This document shows, one piece after another, positions 35,401 to 49,673 of a DNA stretch of 64,000 bases (its first letter is position 1; the number at the start of each line of letters is the position of its first letter). The notes below the pieces were generated by a model that did no database searches, had not been told where the DNA came from, and saw only the letters and a program-made list of their open reading frames with translations. The DNA comes from Apostichopus japonicus (Eukaryota; Echinodermata; Holothuroidea; Aspidochirotida; Stichopodidae): positions 17,348,376 to 17,412,375 of the forward strand of contig NC_092567.1 in assembly GCF_037975245.1 (NCBI RefSeq), in the 5' to 3' direction. The translations under genes were made by a program, and so were the position numbers.

Positions 35401-38400
35401 GGACCTCTCGGGCACCCCTACTTGACCGGCCACAGGGTCAGGCTGCTACGGGGACCGCAGTGGATCCACCTGCCACCACCAGGGTTCACTCAAGACCCAC
35501 CCGATGTCACCGCATCCCACCGGGATTTCTTCAGCTGAGAGTCACTTTCTGTGTACATCCCTTGGGCACAAGCCTGTCTTCACGTACTCTCGCCTCCGCC
35601 ATCCTTGCCGCATCATCGCGGCCAGGAAATTACGGAGGGGAGGTGGCCATACACACACACAAACAATTGCCAGATGCTCATGCGAGGTAAACACGGTAAT
35701 GCATAAGGTTGTATCAGGTTGGTACGTCGCTTGTTAATTCCCAATCCAGGTAAGGTTTGGGGTATTTCAAATGAGACAAATGTTCAGTGCCTTCAAACCT
35801 GCTACATTAAACATTAAATTATTCCGTGTAAACAGGTGCATGGATGATGGATTTTAGATCCTGTTAACAGACAGCCAGACAATACATGGGTTTACTTGAC
35901 AATAGATGCAATAATTATGCCTTACCACTCACTCTCCCCCTCTCTCGCCATTCTTTGGTTTTTTATAAATCTCCACCCACTTTTCTGAATTGTCAGATCT
36001 CTGTGCCACAAGTTTTTTTTTTTTTTTTGGGGGGTTTACTGTACACCTACCTCCCTGCTTGTTCTCCCAGAACATAAAACAATTCATCGTCCCTGCCTCT
36101 GTGACTTTATAATCATCGCCGTAGAGCCAGAGAATCTGTTGGCAACCTTTCTTCTGAGCTTCCATTTGAGGGACAATCCCTGGAGCATAATTACTGCAAA
36201 GAATCATCCAAATTGAGCTCCAAAGTAAGACTAAAACTGCGAGTACAATACATGAGGGCAGGGGCATCAATCATGGAGGGGAGTGTGTTCACATCCAACC
36301 ACCCACCCCACTCTCTCCCACCCAAAACTTTCTGAATGGTGGGGGACACAATATCAAATGCCCACCCCCCCACCCCATAAAAGTAGGCCTACGATAATGT
36401 GAACACCTGGAAAGTATAACTATTTTAGTTTGAGCAAATTGATCATATCATTTCTGCTGATTTCATTATTTGTCAGTAGTGTGCAACCTCAAGATTATAG
36501 GCAGGTATTGCAGGAATGGTGTTCAAAAACAACACGATGTTGTTTCTAGTTTACCGTGTTTCTTCTTTTGGAAGTGTAAATTTGCCTTAATTCTCTTACT
36601 CTACATGCCAACCAATGGTGATGCTCTGCTTATGGCCATGATGGTCTCTTTTGGAATATGGAAGCACCTGCCAAATCTAATAATTTACCTTTTACATGAG
36701 CTGAAATTCAGTTGATCCCATTCATACTGAGGGTGCTAAATCATGCTAACCCAAGAAAGCACTGGCTATAAATGTTTATCCCATTTTCATACTATACACC
36801 ATACTATAGATACACATTGCACTCTAAAAAAAAACCTCCTTTCGTTTTCATTCTTAAATGAAACGAACCAATCCATTTTCCCAACTAGTCAAAAATCTAT
36901 TTCAGTTCTGATATGTAGCAAACAATAATTACAAATTAATATGAGCTGCCTTGTCTATGCAAATATGGGCCCCCTTAACAACGACTGAGCAGATGAAAAC
37001 AATATGATTTTGAGTAAACAAAGCTTGTTTGAGTCTCTGTTTACAATTAAACTTTCAACTATAAGTGAAATGTTTGTTCCAGTAAATGCATTGACATAAT
37101 GATGTGAAATATCCATGCATCACACAATAGGCACAGTAATTATTATTGCACAGAATCAACAATATATATACATGTAGCCCATAGTGACGCTTGCAGCAGT
37201 CCATGGATTCATTTGTGAGTCATTGTAGAGTAATGAATTGCAGTTATTAAAGGCACCATGTCAACAAAAGGACACCTGTCTGCAACAGCTGCAAAATCCT
37301 GCTCAGCTAGGATGGAGCCAAATATCAAGCGAAACAGGAGTTATCCCCTCAGACATGTAATGCCTATAGTGTACACATAGGCAAAGGAGGCGGGGGGGGG
37401 GGGGCTGGGGGGCTGCAGCTGTGAAAATTCTGGCAATATGCTGAGAATTTTTCGGGCACCTACTGAAAGAAAAATAATTTGCAATGTGTTTTTCAACGGT
37501 TAAACTGATATTTTTATTATCATTATTATTGTAACGTCGACTTGCCCAATAATTATAACCAATATGGAGGGTAATAACACGGTAAATGATTGTATGTTAT
37601 TGGCAAGCGATGTAATAACCGATGAGTGCCTATATGATATGCACATTAACATGTGGAACGCACGCGCGTAGCGCGCGAACAATTTTGGTTATATTTTTCG
37701 GGCAAGTCGTTACAGCCCCCCCAAATCAAATGAGGCTCCTACGCCTATGAGTGTACAATTACACAGCACAACAGATTATGTCCTGACTCTGTATGCTAAA
37801 TTTGACTTGTAACCTAACTCATTACTTGTGTACTGTATGTCCTGTCGTTAGGCTCCATTTGTTTCTGAAATGGACTAGACAAAATGGTGTTTGCAGTGCA
37901 ATACAAAGTCGAATACATGAAACAAAGATTGAAGTGCACTGTCCATGGAACACAAATTGCATGTAGGTAAAAACTACATGGAATATTGTTGTGTCATAAA
38001 TGTTAAGCAGTGAGTAGTGTATTACCATGCATGGCATACATTTTAAGCATTTTCATTGGTACTTTCAATTTCAGACAGACAAGTATATGTTAACAAAACA
38101 AACCTGTAGCCAAGCTAATGTTGACCTTTGAAAAAGTACTAAAAACTGTGGAAAACCACATTCCGATCAAAAAAAACGTGTGTAGGCACTTATAGATGGT
38201 AGAATGAGGAGGGGCAATGACCCGGGAGCAGGTCATGGAGGGCGCAGTGTTAAAGGGTTACCATGGACATTCTAGGCACGGTAGAACGGGTGCTAAGGTT
38301 GTGAGGAGACAGGTAAGCGGGGAGCAAAGTAAATTTGCAATCTTTTCAGCCTTTGAAAAAGTACTAAAAACTGTGGATAACCCTATTGACTGAAGTGATT

Positions 38401-41400
38401 GAAGTGTTCCTGTCCAAACTTAAAGGAATCCAATTTTTAAGCTATGATGATAGGTATCAAATTATGAATGTCTGAATGGAATTACAGATTCCGGCTTTAA
38501 TCAACATTGATAAGATACATGTAAAACAACCACTGTCCTCACCATCCCATCTTGTACTGACCAACGCCTCCCTTCGCAGCCCTTATATGGACATCGTCGG
38601 CCAGGAGGGTGACCGGGGTGAATCCTCCGGATGGGAAATAGGGACCGACAGGGCCAGCAATGACATAGAGGAGGGCTTGATTGGGGGGAAGCACCCCGAT
38701 TGAAGGCTAATGATATAAGAAGACACAAGGAAGGAGTATTAAGCAAAGATATAAATCACTTTTCTTTTATTTATTTATTTACTTACTTTTTGGAGAGGCA
38801 ATCTCTCTGAGATTGATATGTTTAGGTACATTCCAGTGGCAGAAAGTGATGGTGTTATTATTGCTTGAAACTCAGAAACAATAACCTACTACAAATGTTA
38901 GAAATAAAATGTTCAAAGTTTAATTCATTTTGTTGTTATTATTTAACAGTGTTAAGAATTAATTTGCCTTATATATTTCTAAAATAACTATATTTTCAAA
39001 CCTTTTTGCAAAAAATAGCAGAGTGACAGGGAATAAGTTAATCAGTCATTCAAACGTACCTCGGTAGAGATCAGGGTTGGTCTTATATACATAGAGCTGG
39101 TGAGGCTCTTTGGCACCCAATCACGATCAACGCACATGAGTTTGGCGATACAGCGGGCAAATTCATCGCAATCAAAGGTCTAAACGAAGGAACAGAAAAA
39201 GAATAATCAAAGAAGTTGACAAACAACCCTAATGGTTTTTTTTTACATGCATTCATAGACTATAAACAAATTTATGAATGAAGTGACTTCTTTCTCTATT
39301 CACATCAGAGATAAACAGATGCTAAATATCATGTATGAGGTTCTTTATGTACTAAAGTATCTTATATGAGGTTTCTTACGTATGTATGTATAGTGATCTT
39401 CCCGCAAGCAGGAACTCGCGAAAGAAGCCATGGAGGCTTATAGACTCGCAAGCTGACCGTAGCCAATCTCTCGGCACACATCCATGTCGGGAAGTTGTTA
39501 TTGAACAACACCCTTGCCAGACGACACACATTGCTGTCGGCAGGGAATCGAACCGGGGATCTCATGACTGGGAGACGCCGGCGTTAACCACTAGGCTATA
39601 CACTCCGCCTTACACTCCACCTTACACTCCGCCTATACACTCCGCCTTACGTACTACAGTATCTTGTATGAGGCTCTTTATGTACTACAGTATCTTTTAT
39701 GAGGTTCTTTATGTAATACAGTATCTTTTATGAGGTTCTTTATGTACTACAGTATCTTGTATGAGGTTCTTTATGTACTACAGTATCTTTTATGAGGTTC
39801 TTTATGTAATACAGTATCTTTTATGAGGTTCTTTATGTACTACAGTATCTTTTATGAGGTTCTTTATGTACTACAGTATCTTTTATGAGGTTCTTTATGT
39901 AATACAGTATCTTTTATGAGGTTCTTTATGTACTACAGTATCTTGTATGAGGTTCTTTATGTACTACAGTATTATGTATGAGGTTCTTTATGTACTACAA
40001 TATCTTGTATGAGGTTCTTTATGTACTACAGTATCTTGTATGAGGTTCTTCATGTACTACAGTATCTTGTATGAGGTTCTTTATGTACTACAGTATCCTG
40101 TATGGGGTTCTTTATGTACTACAGTATTTTGTATGAGGTTCTTCATGTACTACAGTATGTTGTATGAGGTTCTTTATGTACTACAGTATTATGTATGAGG
40201 TTCTTTATGTACTACAGTATCCTGTATGGGGTTCTTTATGTACTACAGTATTTTGTATGAGGTTCTTCATGTACTACAGTATGTTGTATGAGGTTCTTTA
40301 TGTAATACAGTATGTTGTATGAGGTTCTTTATGTACCACAGTATCTTTTATGAGGTTCTTTATGTACTACAGTATTATGTATGAGGTTCTTTATGTACTA
40401 CAGTATCTTATATGAGGTTCTTTATGTAATACAGTATCTTATATGAGGTTCTTCATGTACCACAGTATCATGTATGAGGTTCTTTATGTACTACAGTATC
40501 TTGTATGAGGTTCATTATGTACTACAGTATCTTATATGAGGTTCTTTATGTACTAAAGTATCTTATATGAGGTTCTTTATGTAATACAGTATCTTGTATG
40601 AGGTACTTTATATGCACTACAGTATCATGTATGAGGTTCTTTATGTACTACAGTATCTTGTATGAGGTTCTTTATGCAGTTACAGTATCATGTACAGTAT
40701 GAGGTACTTTATGTAATGCAGTATCTTATATGAGGTTCTTTATGTAATACAGTATCTTATATGAGGTTCTTTATGTACTACAATATCTTGTTTGAGGTTC
40801 TTTATGTAATGCAGTATCTTATATGAGGTTCTTTATGTAATACAGTATCTTATATGAGGTTCTTTATGTACTACAATATCTTGTTTGAGGTTCTTTATGT
40901 ACTACAATATCTTATATGAGGTTCTTTATGTACTACAGTATCTTGTATGAGGTTCTTTATGCACTACAGTACCATGTACAGTATGAGGTACTTTATGTAA
41001 TGCAATATCTTATATGAGGTTCTTTATGTAATACAGTATCTTATATGAGGTTCTTTATGTACTACAATATCTTGTTTGAGGTTCTTTATGTAATGCAGTA
41101 TCTTATATGAGGTTCTTTATGTAATACAGTATCTTATATGAGGTTCTTTATGTACTACAATATCTTGTTTGAGGTTCTTTATGTACTACAATATCTTATA
41201 TGAGGTTCTTTATGTACTACAGTATCTTGTATGAGGTTCTTTATGTACTACAATTTGTATGAGGTTCTTTACATACTATAGTATATTGGGTTTTTTACGT
41301 AGTGTTTGGTGTGAAGGGTTATTAGGTTTCACTGTACAGTAGTTAGCGTAGATGAACAGTCGGGAGGTAATTTATTCGGCATCGCCTTTCAGCAAAAAGC

Positions 41401-44400
41401 TCATGCAGAATGGGCAAATTAGTCTGCAAGTACAATATAGCAGTGCTTCTACTGTACACCTGTTCAAACCATCAACATCTTATAAGATTTAAAATTCATA
41501 GTCTTCATATAACCTTTACACAAAATTGGAATACTAAATTATTCAGTGACCAGTACATGAAAGACTTTAGTCTTTAAACATTGACAGATAAAAATTACAG
41601 TACTTTAAGTACAAGTATGGTACAGTTACTAGAGTCAATGTACTGTAGTGTTTATGTTCTGAGTAGCAGTTACCAAGTTAAATTAATCAATTTCATTTCC
41701 CCATGTGTAATATATTGCCAAAAAGGCATGACTCAGTGTACACAAAGTTGTGATGCGTTTTTGTAGCTAATTTTGCCCATTGCAAATCATTTAATTACTG
41801 TATGTGATACCAGATAAACCACTCCCTTTGGGTAAAGGTTGTCACACCTGTTCATCAAACAGCTACGTACAACCAGATGAAACAGCTACGTACAAAACAG
41901 CTATGTTGCTGAAACAGCTATGTTGCTGAAACAGCTACGTACAACCAGATGAAAACGGTGACTTACAGGAAGGCCGGCTCGTTTCGCTGATCGCCTCATC
42001 CTCTTCATATTGTGATGCGGCCTGAACATACAGATTTTACCGTCCACACCCCGGAACGCTTTCATTCCTTCAAATAACTGCGAGTGAAAGAATTAAAACA
42101 AAAGTGATGATGTCCTAATATTGTAAGAAGTAGATACAATGAAAAGTTAGCTTCAATTATGAAGTTCATTTTCTTGATTAAGTGAAATGAACTCTGCCAA
42201 ATATTAAAAAGCAACATTTTTCTTCCCTTCAAACTTTCCTACAGGTTATGGAATATATTTTGTTTCCCTGTCAGTATCCAAATTTAATATATATCATAAT
42301 ATTGATTGGTATGAAAAATTAGCAGCCAACACTCAGGTAGGTTTAATGCTACATATTACCAGTGAAAGTCAGACTTAACCCTTCATCGCCCCCCACACCC
42401 CAATTCCCCACCCCCTATCTTTGGTCTGTTGAAAGATTGGAATGTGCATTCTTATTTCAATCATGAAAGTTTCATATATCATTGTGGCTACTGTATGTGA
42501 CATTTATACAATGGCAGAAATGGTGCCACCCAGACAAAATTTCAAAGTTTTAATCCATGGAAACTCCCAAAAAGAGCAATATTTATCTCAGCTTCCCTGA
42601 CAAAGCATTTGTTCGTAAGCATCTCTATCATATAATGTAAAGATATCAGTTGGGCTTTCGATAATACTACACATGTACAGTATACAAGACAACCAACTTG
42701 ATTGATTTTGATTTATTTCCACATAGTATAAATAAAACATTTGGTGAATAGTTAATATACAAGTAGGTGGAGGAGGACTGAAGAAGCAGAGCTTTTTACG
42801 AGCAGTCCCTCTTTAATAAACAATAAACGAAAGAATACAAAGGATAAGTAAAGAGGTAGAGGAAAAGAGAAAATAACAAAGAGAAAAGCAAGAAAGAAAA
42901 AATCACTAGTACTTAATGATCATAATGGTTCTAGGTAAAATGGATCATTATTGTGTTGTCTAAACTATTCAAACTTACTTGCACACACGATATAAAACTT
43001 TGGAACTTCATTGCAAAGGAACCATGGGACAACTGAGTTTGATCAAGTTTGATCAAACAACCGCAATGAGGTATTAAACAGGGGGGAAATCCCCCCTTAT
43101 AGGACCACTTGATTTGATTGATTAGGATACAACACTACATCCTGAATAGACACAGGCAACAATTCCTAGTATGATGCTATATAATCCTATAGGAATGTTA
43201 TGTCCTTCAATTTATAACTTCCTGAACAAAATGTTTTAAATTCCAAATCAGTACTTATAGGAGTCATGATTTGTATGCAATTAAGTGTACACTCAAAAAG
43301 GTCGTCCATTATAATACTCAGAGGTCAGAGGTCAATCAGGTCATGAACACCTTCAACAGTACTTTACCTTTAAAGTAGAGCCTCTTGAACAGTAGGACTG
43401 TCTCCAAAGAAACTCCACAACAAAAACCACACAAAGTTCACATTTACCATTTTTACATCATGTTATCCTCTTTCAGCGTTTTGATCTTGAGCAGTAAATG
43501 TAGTACTTAATAACCTTTGACCTTACCTGTCCCCACGCTACTGACCAGACTTAAATTTAGATAACTCACTACAGGAGACCGGATATATCCACTTTATCAC
43601 TTTACAGTTATCTGTTGCTATAAATGATGCCAGGTCAACTATCCTGAATATCTTAAACACTTTTGATATTCAGTGTTCTTGAGTAAAGTTACTTTATATC
43701 GTCAAAAGTCACAAAGTAAAATATCTCCAAAGTAGCGAGAGAGTTGAGGTCACCCAAACTGATCAAATGTTCTAAATTTGCTATTTGGATACAGTGTATA
43801 GGGAGTAGCAAAGGAAGACACCATCTCGGATGAACGGAAAATTGACCGACTGCAAATATTCAGGTAAATGGAAGTACCTGGAGGAACCGGAAATAAGTAA
43901 AAGTTCTGTAAAACTTTTTGAGTCTGGTCACTTACTTAAGGGACTACATTGGTCATATAATTCGACAAGAGAATGACCAAAGCCTATACACCCACTGTCA
44001 ACTAGACTTGCCCTTTAATTTATCTTTGGCCTAACTAAAATTCCCTGTCACCGTGTACAGACTGAAATATCAGTAGATCAATCAATATTTGAGCTATGAA
44101 ATTGTACATTCCCACGCATAGATACACATCTTACAGTATTAAACAAACTTTGGTAAGGGCGTTGACTGGTTAATGCACTACATGCATGCATCTGTACTTT
44201 TAATACAATATCTAATTTGCATAACAAATTTGCTTTTTTCTTTTAAGCAATATGTACGCAATTCGGTTAAGTCAATATGAACTTTCTCGAGTGGGTATAA
44301 AAGAAATAGATCAATTTGGTGGAGTTTGGCATTTACAGTATACAGTACAGTACCCTGACATTGAACAGAACTGTCTTGTTTATTTACTTTCTACAAAGTC

Positions 44401-47400
44401 TGTCATTCGAGGGAAACAAGAGAATGTTGGATAACTTGTCAGTGACTTACTTACATAATTAGTGCTCCATCAAATAGGCTAATTATGCATAAACCATGAC
44501 TCTGTATATTTCTAATATATATATATATGTCAATGACTGCATACTAGTTTGAGATATTAAGAAGTGTCTATAGATGGAAGCCATGCAGCTTATTGCAATG
44601 GATATAATGCTACAGAGTATGTACATGTGAGGGCCAAAAACACAAAACAAAACACTGGTCAGCAATTCTGTATTGACATTTTCGAATGCTGTGAAATTCA
44701 GTTTCCACCCATACCACACGATAACACATGGTCAATTGAAGCATCTTTAATATCTGCGTGTGCGTGACGATGTACACAGCAGACCAAAAGACCTATCAAC
44801 ATTATTGAGAAAGCACAGTGTTTCGGGATATTATATACTTGTATGTGGACGTTGTGACTGCCACATAAAGTAGTACAACAGTGTGTGTTGATATGTTGCT
44901 TCTGTCAATGTTAGTTCATTTAGTTCAGATTTGGAAACATTTACAGCACTTGGCAATAATTACTGGCGTAAATTTTGAGAATTTATTTATTTTCTATGAA
45001 AAAAAAAAATTTTTAACATAAAAAAAAACCTGTGATTCCTAGTGGTATGTTAGTTGGTGACTGTATACCGCCAAGGATTTCTAGCTCATGAATATTCAGT
45101 TTACTTAATAAATACCACCACCACACATGTACAAATTTGTTTCATTTCCCTTTCCTTCGACTCAGGGTGAAAATAATCAAGAATTGTCCAACAGTCCTGC
45201 ACCGTTTTGGCAGAAAATGGCCGTAGGATCTTTCCCATGTACCCAGATACACCAAAAGGTTGCTCCATGAAATGGTAAATTTGGAAGGAGGATTGAGGGC
45301 ACAGTGCGCAAACATGTTACCTGATAGTAGGTTACAGTTAAAATGAGGAAAAATGCATGGACTGGAGACAGGTAAGAGAGGAGCGAAGTAAATGCATATT
45401 ATATATTCGTGGAAGCGTTCCACTTCCAATTAAGTTAAATTCATTGCACAGTCGAGACCGGTAGGTTAAACACAGCTCATTCCAAATAAGCACCGTAATC
45501 TTGAAGCGACACCTGTGATTGATGAAAGTGCTGTGCTTTCATTAACTACTGTACTATATAGCAGGTTCTTGTGGTATAGTATCTAGCAAAGAGCTGGGCT
45601 AAAGATTAAGGAATATTCCATTAAAATATTTCCTGGTTAACGATTTAGTCCGTTCCATTTTATACGCGGGATCACAATTTGCTATTTTGCTTTAAAGAAG
45701 AGTACACAGTTTAAACTGGTGTCGGAGGTCGGAGGTCATTGTAACCACTAACTTGCTATTAACTTACCAGTTTTGGCAACCAGTCAAAGGTATGACCACA
45801 ACTTGAAATTCTCCCTCACATAGAGATGATGCAAATAGCTCTAAACATATATCAACTTTATACAGCATTTAAACCACAAACCACTAGATCACTAACTATA
45901 AAACTGGTCTATTTATGCTCCTGTCCTTCCCCCAATAACCTTTGGCATGCATTCAGTGTGCACCCTTGTACTGGTTCTGGATACTTTTCATTAGGTTCTG
46001 TGTGATAGCTCAGTGGAGTGTTAACCCAGTGGTTAACCCCGGTGCCTTTCAATCATGAGGTCCCCAGTTCGAGTCACTCCAAGATTAATGTATGTCCTCC
46101 AGTTACAGAGTTGTTGACAATTGACAATTCATAATCATAGACGTTAAATATGAATCTAAGAGACTGAATTTGGCCCCCCTCCCCATCCTTCTCATATTCT
46201 ACCACCCCAGAGTGTCTGGATGTGTTTTCTCTCAGTATTCAATTCCTTTTCATTCAGATTTGTATGTTTTTGGTACATTAAAGGCATTGAAGACTCTCCC
46301 CAAAGTGCGTGCCACACTTTCCGTTGCTTGCATGTGAAGTTTTCTTCTTGTCGCTACAAAATGTGCACGAGTCTTCACACCCTTTAATGTGGCAGACCTG
46401 TTTTGGTGTTCACCAAGCATTTCAAGATTGTTTAAAACCACACCCACAACCGTAACCACAACCACTACGGCCCTGATGCTATGTACAGTGTTTGATTCTT
46501 CTAATCCCACTGTGTTTATCCACTTGTCAATGGTCAAAGGAGAGAATGAGAAAGCAAGTATTGGGACCAGATGCGAACATGAAAGGTAGCAAAAAGCTCC
46601 ACGATAGCACACCTAAATATACTAGGACATTCTTTCATGTTCTGTCTGGATGCACTACGGTACGACAGTGGCGGAGCGTCCAACCAGTCAGGGGGGGGGG
46701 GCGGATGCCCTCCTTGACTGACTCGAATGGACTGCTGGCGCCCTTTTCAGCTTTTTACCACATTTTACTAATTCGCGATTATTTACTTTTTTATTGCGCT
46801 CTCTCATCTACCTATTGACATTTGTCACATTTTGTTGGCAATGACACCTATTTATTCTTCGTTTATCTACAAATTAGCAAGGCCCGGAAAGGGTCATCTC
46901 CGGCGATCTAGGAAGTATCTTTACTCAAAAAATTTCTGTATGCTCCGCGCCAACCTGTGGTGGCGCTCCGCTTAGATAATGTCGAAAGCACCCCTACAGA
47001 TCATTCTCGCCCCCCTTGACCAATACCCCTAGCTCCACCACTGCAGTACGACACACTGATGTGACAGCTAACCAAACACATTTTCATGGCATTTATTTTA
47101 AAACAGCTCTTCTTTCTTTCCATAGACGGTTGTAATACATCTTTTATCCTGTTTAAGCTCATATAGCCATTGTGAAGCTGGCGACCATTACCAAACAATT
47201 TTGATAATTAGTGTATTTCTTTTGTTTCAAAATTGTTGCAGGTACATGTAAAAATCAATCATGCGATGATAACTCAGCCATACTGTTAGTAGTGCTGAGA
47301 GCAAATTTACAGAACCTTGCAATCCGACTGAAACACACAAATAACTTTCGGAGTGATGGAACAACTTTAGGGGGTGATGAAATTACACAAATTAACTTTA

Positions 47401-47566
47401 GGGTGTCATGGAATATCTTTAGGGGTGATAGACTAATACCTGAAGGGTGCAGAGTAGATGGGTTAAGGGTAAATATATAAACAAGATATAAATAGATAGA
47501 TAAATAAGATAATTTAAAAATAGAGATGATTAAGATATAAATAGATCTTATAACCTATAGTTTATC

Positions 47567-47606
<40 letters not shown>

Positions 47607-49630
47607 TCATACTGAAGCCAGACAACTGCAGCCTGATCGATGGATACACTTTCTTAAGTTGCTGTTGAGTAGTAAACTTCTGTACATAACTATGTAGTTA
47701 AAAGTACAGCCCAGGTCAAAATTAATTTTCTTGGCCAACAAAAGATGATTAAACTACTAGTGTCTGCACTCGACTATTACTTATATACCTCTATTGCATA
47801 CTGGAGAGAGGTAGCCGCAGGGGGAGGGGACAGGTTAGGTAATTAATGTTGCTGTCTTTGAGTTCTGTACTTACCTCTACTACAAGTTTACAACAAATGT
47901 AGCTGAAGGGATGAAAGTGGTAACTGCTTAAAGTACTAGTGTCTGCACTGGGCTATTACTTACCTCTATTGCATACTGGAGAGAGGTAGCCGCAGGGTGA
48001 AGAGACAGGTTATGCAGTGGCGCTATCCTGGGCTCTTCCCAACCGCTCTCTTTGCTCCATTGCACCTCGAACATGTGATCGGAGAAATTCTTGCCAAACA
48101 TGAGCTTCCCATAATCAGGTTTTGGCCGGTGGTGTTGCGTCAGTTGAATATTCAGATCGGAGAACTATAAACAAGAAATGTAAGGAAACGAAAGAACAAA
48201 AGAACGTACAATTAGTAAACAGGGATGTGCCTGGGGTAAAAAAGAAAATCACAGAACTTTGCAAAAATTGCGGTATAGGCTGCAGTTTGCGTATGCTACA
48301 GTGTGTTAGTATAATAGTTTTTGTCCCGAGGTAGAAAAGAAATCACGGATATTCCGCGAATTCATGGAAAAAAACTCATGCCTGAGTAAACATTACAAAT
48401 TCCTGTACCAGTTTTACAGTGTGATCATACCATTGGCATCCTTCAGCAGGTCTAAGAATCACTTCAAAATGTAAATCAAAGGTACAAACACAATTTTGAT
48501 GCTGCCATTTTCAAAATTATTGATCTTTGAAAAAAAGCTCAGTTTCAGATTTAGTTGTCTAGTGTTTTATCAAGGCATTGGCATTTTGAATTAATTAGGA
48601 TCTGGCTTTCCTTTTCACACCTTGCAGGGCACATTATTAAGAGTTTTCTTCTGGTTTTCCCCCCCCCGACCCCCCACACCCCCCAAACAACCAGGCCTTA
48701 CATATTTGGTTCTCCGAACAGCGGATTTTGGTTGTCAGAAAAAAAATAAAAATACCAATATGTGAAATGTAGGAGAGATACAGTGTACATGTATAGGTTG
48801 GTGAATAGCACACTTGCTTTTGGAGATGGCATCAGTTTTATCATTTCATCTACTTGAGGATAATACATTACAATCAATGCATCCTGAATTTGATGTACAA
48901 CTCTTCATCAGCCTGGGCAACCTCCACTGCTGATTTTGGTTACAATCCACATTGAAATTTGGCCTACCATGCAAAATTTTTACCTGCCATTTGCTATTGT
49001 GTAGTGCATTGTTGTATGATAGTTGGTTCTTTGGTGTTTATCAGAGAAGAGTATTTTTTTTTTGTATACCACAACTGATAGCAGTATGTCGTAGCAGTTG
49101 GTTGATTTTGTGTTTGATCGGGTTGGCATTTGTATCGCTCCGAATTAAGCAATTTACTGTACTGTACAGTACATGTAATTTACATATAATTTACATGTAT
49201 TTATTCACACAAGTTTACTGTGATTGCATACATCTCAATGTACCTTACAGAAACTACTAAATCTTAAGATGTTTTGCTCTAACATAATATAGGTACTTGT
49301 ATATATGTTATATCATTTGGACTAGACCTTTAAGACGTTTTGCTCTACCATAATAATTGTATGTTTTAATCCACTTGGACTAGACCTTTAACATGGTTTG
49401 CCTACGGCCATCATCCCTCCTTCATCCATCCTTTTCTAGTTACCCTACAGAACTAGATTAATCATCCGCCCACATTATTACCCATTGCACACAGTATTAC
49501 CACCAGCTTGTGGTTCACAACTTATACAACACAAATTATACATACAGTATACGTATGTTTAAATTCCAACTTGTACAGTATTCCAACTGTTACTGCTGCA
49601 GTTGTACATATATATTTATACATATATATA

Positions 49631-49673
<43 letters not shown>

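Larger units (their letters stand above)
42078..46007. other. BCAT intron 3, right part
   Basis: Mostly unremarkable AT-rich intron. Holds three DR1-type motifs (43322, 43511, 45726) and one MITE-like repeat (45240-45410). Open frames here have no family match. Confidence 0.5.

Noticed and set aside
39640-41280. CRISPR-like regular repeats
   Set aside because: Units are directly contiguous, with no unique spacers, and the context is an animal intron. It is a minisatellite.
47211-47480. 89-codon plus-strand frame in BCAT intron 3
   Set aside because: No family match, antisense to the gene, no splice support.
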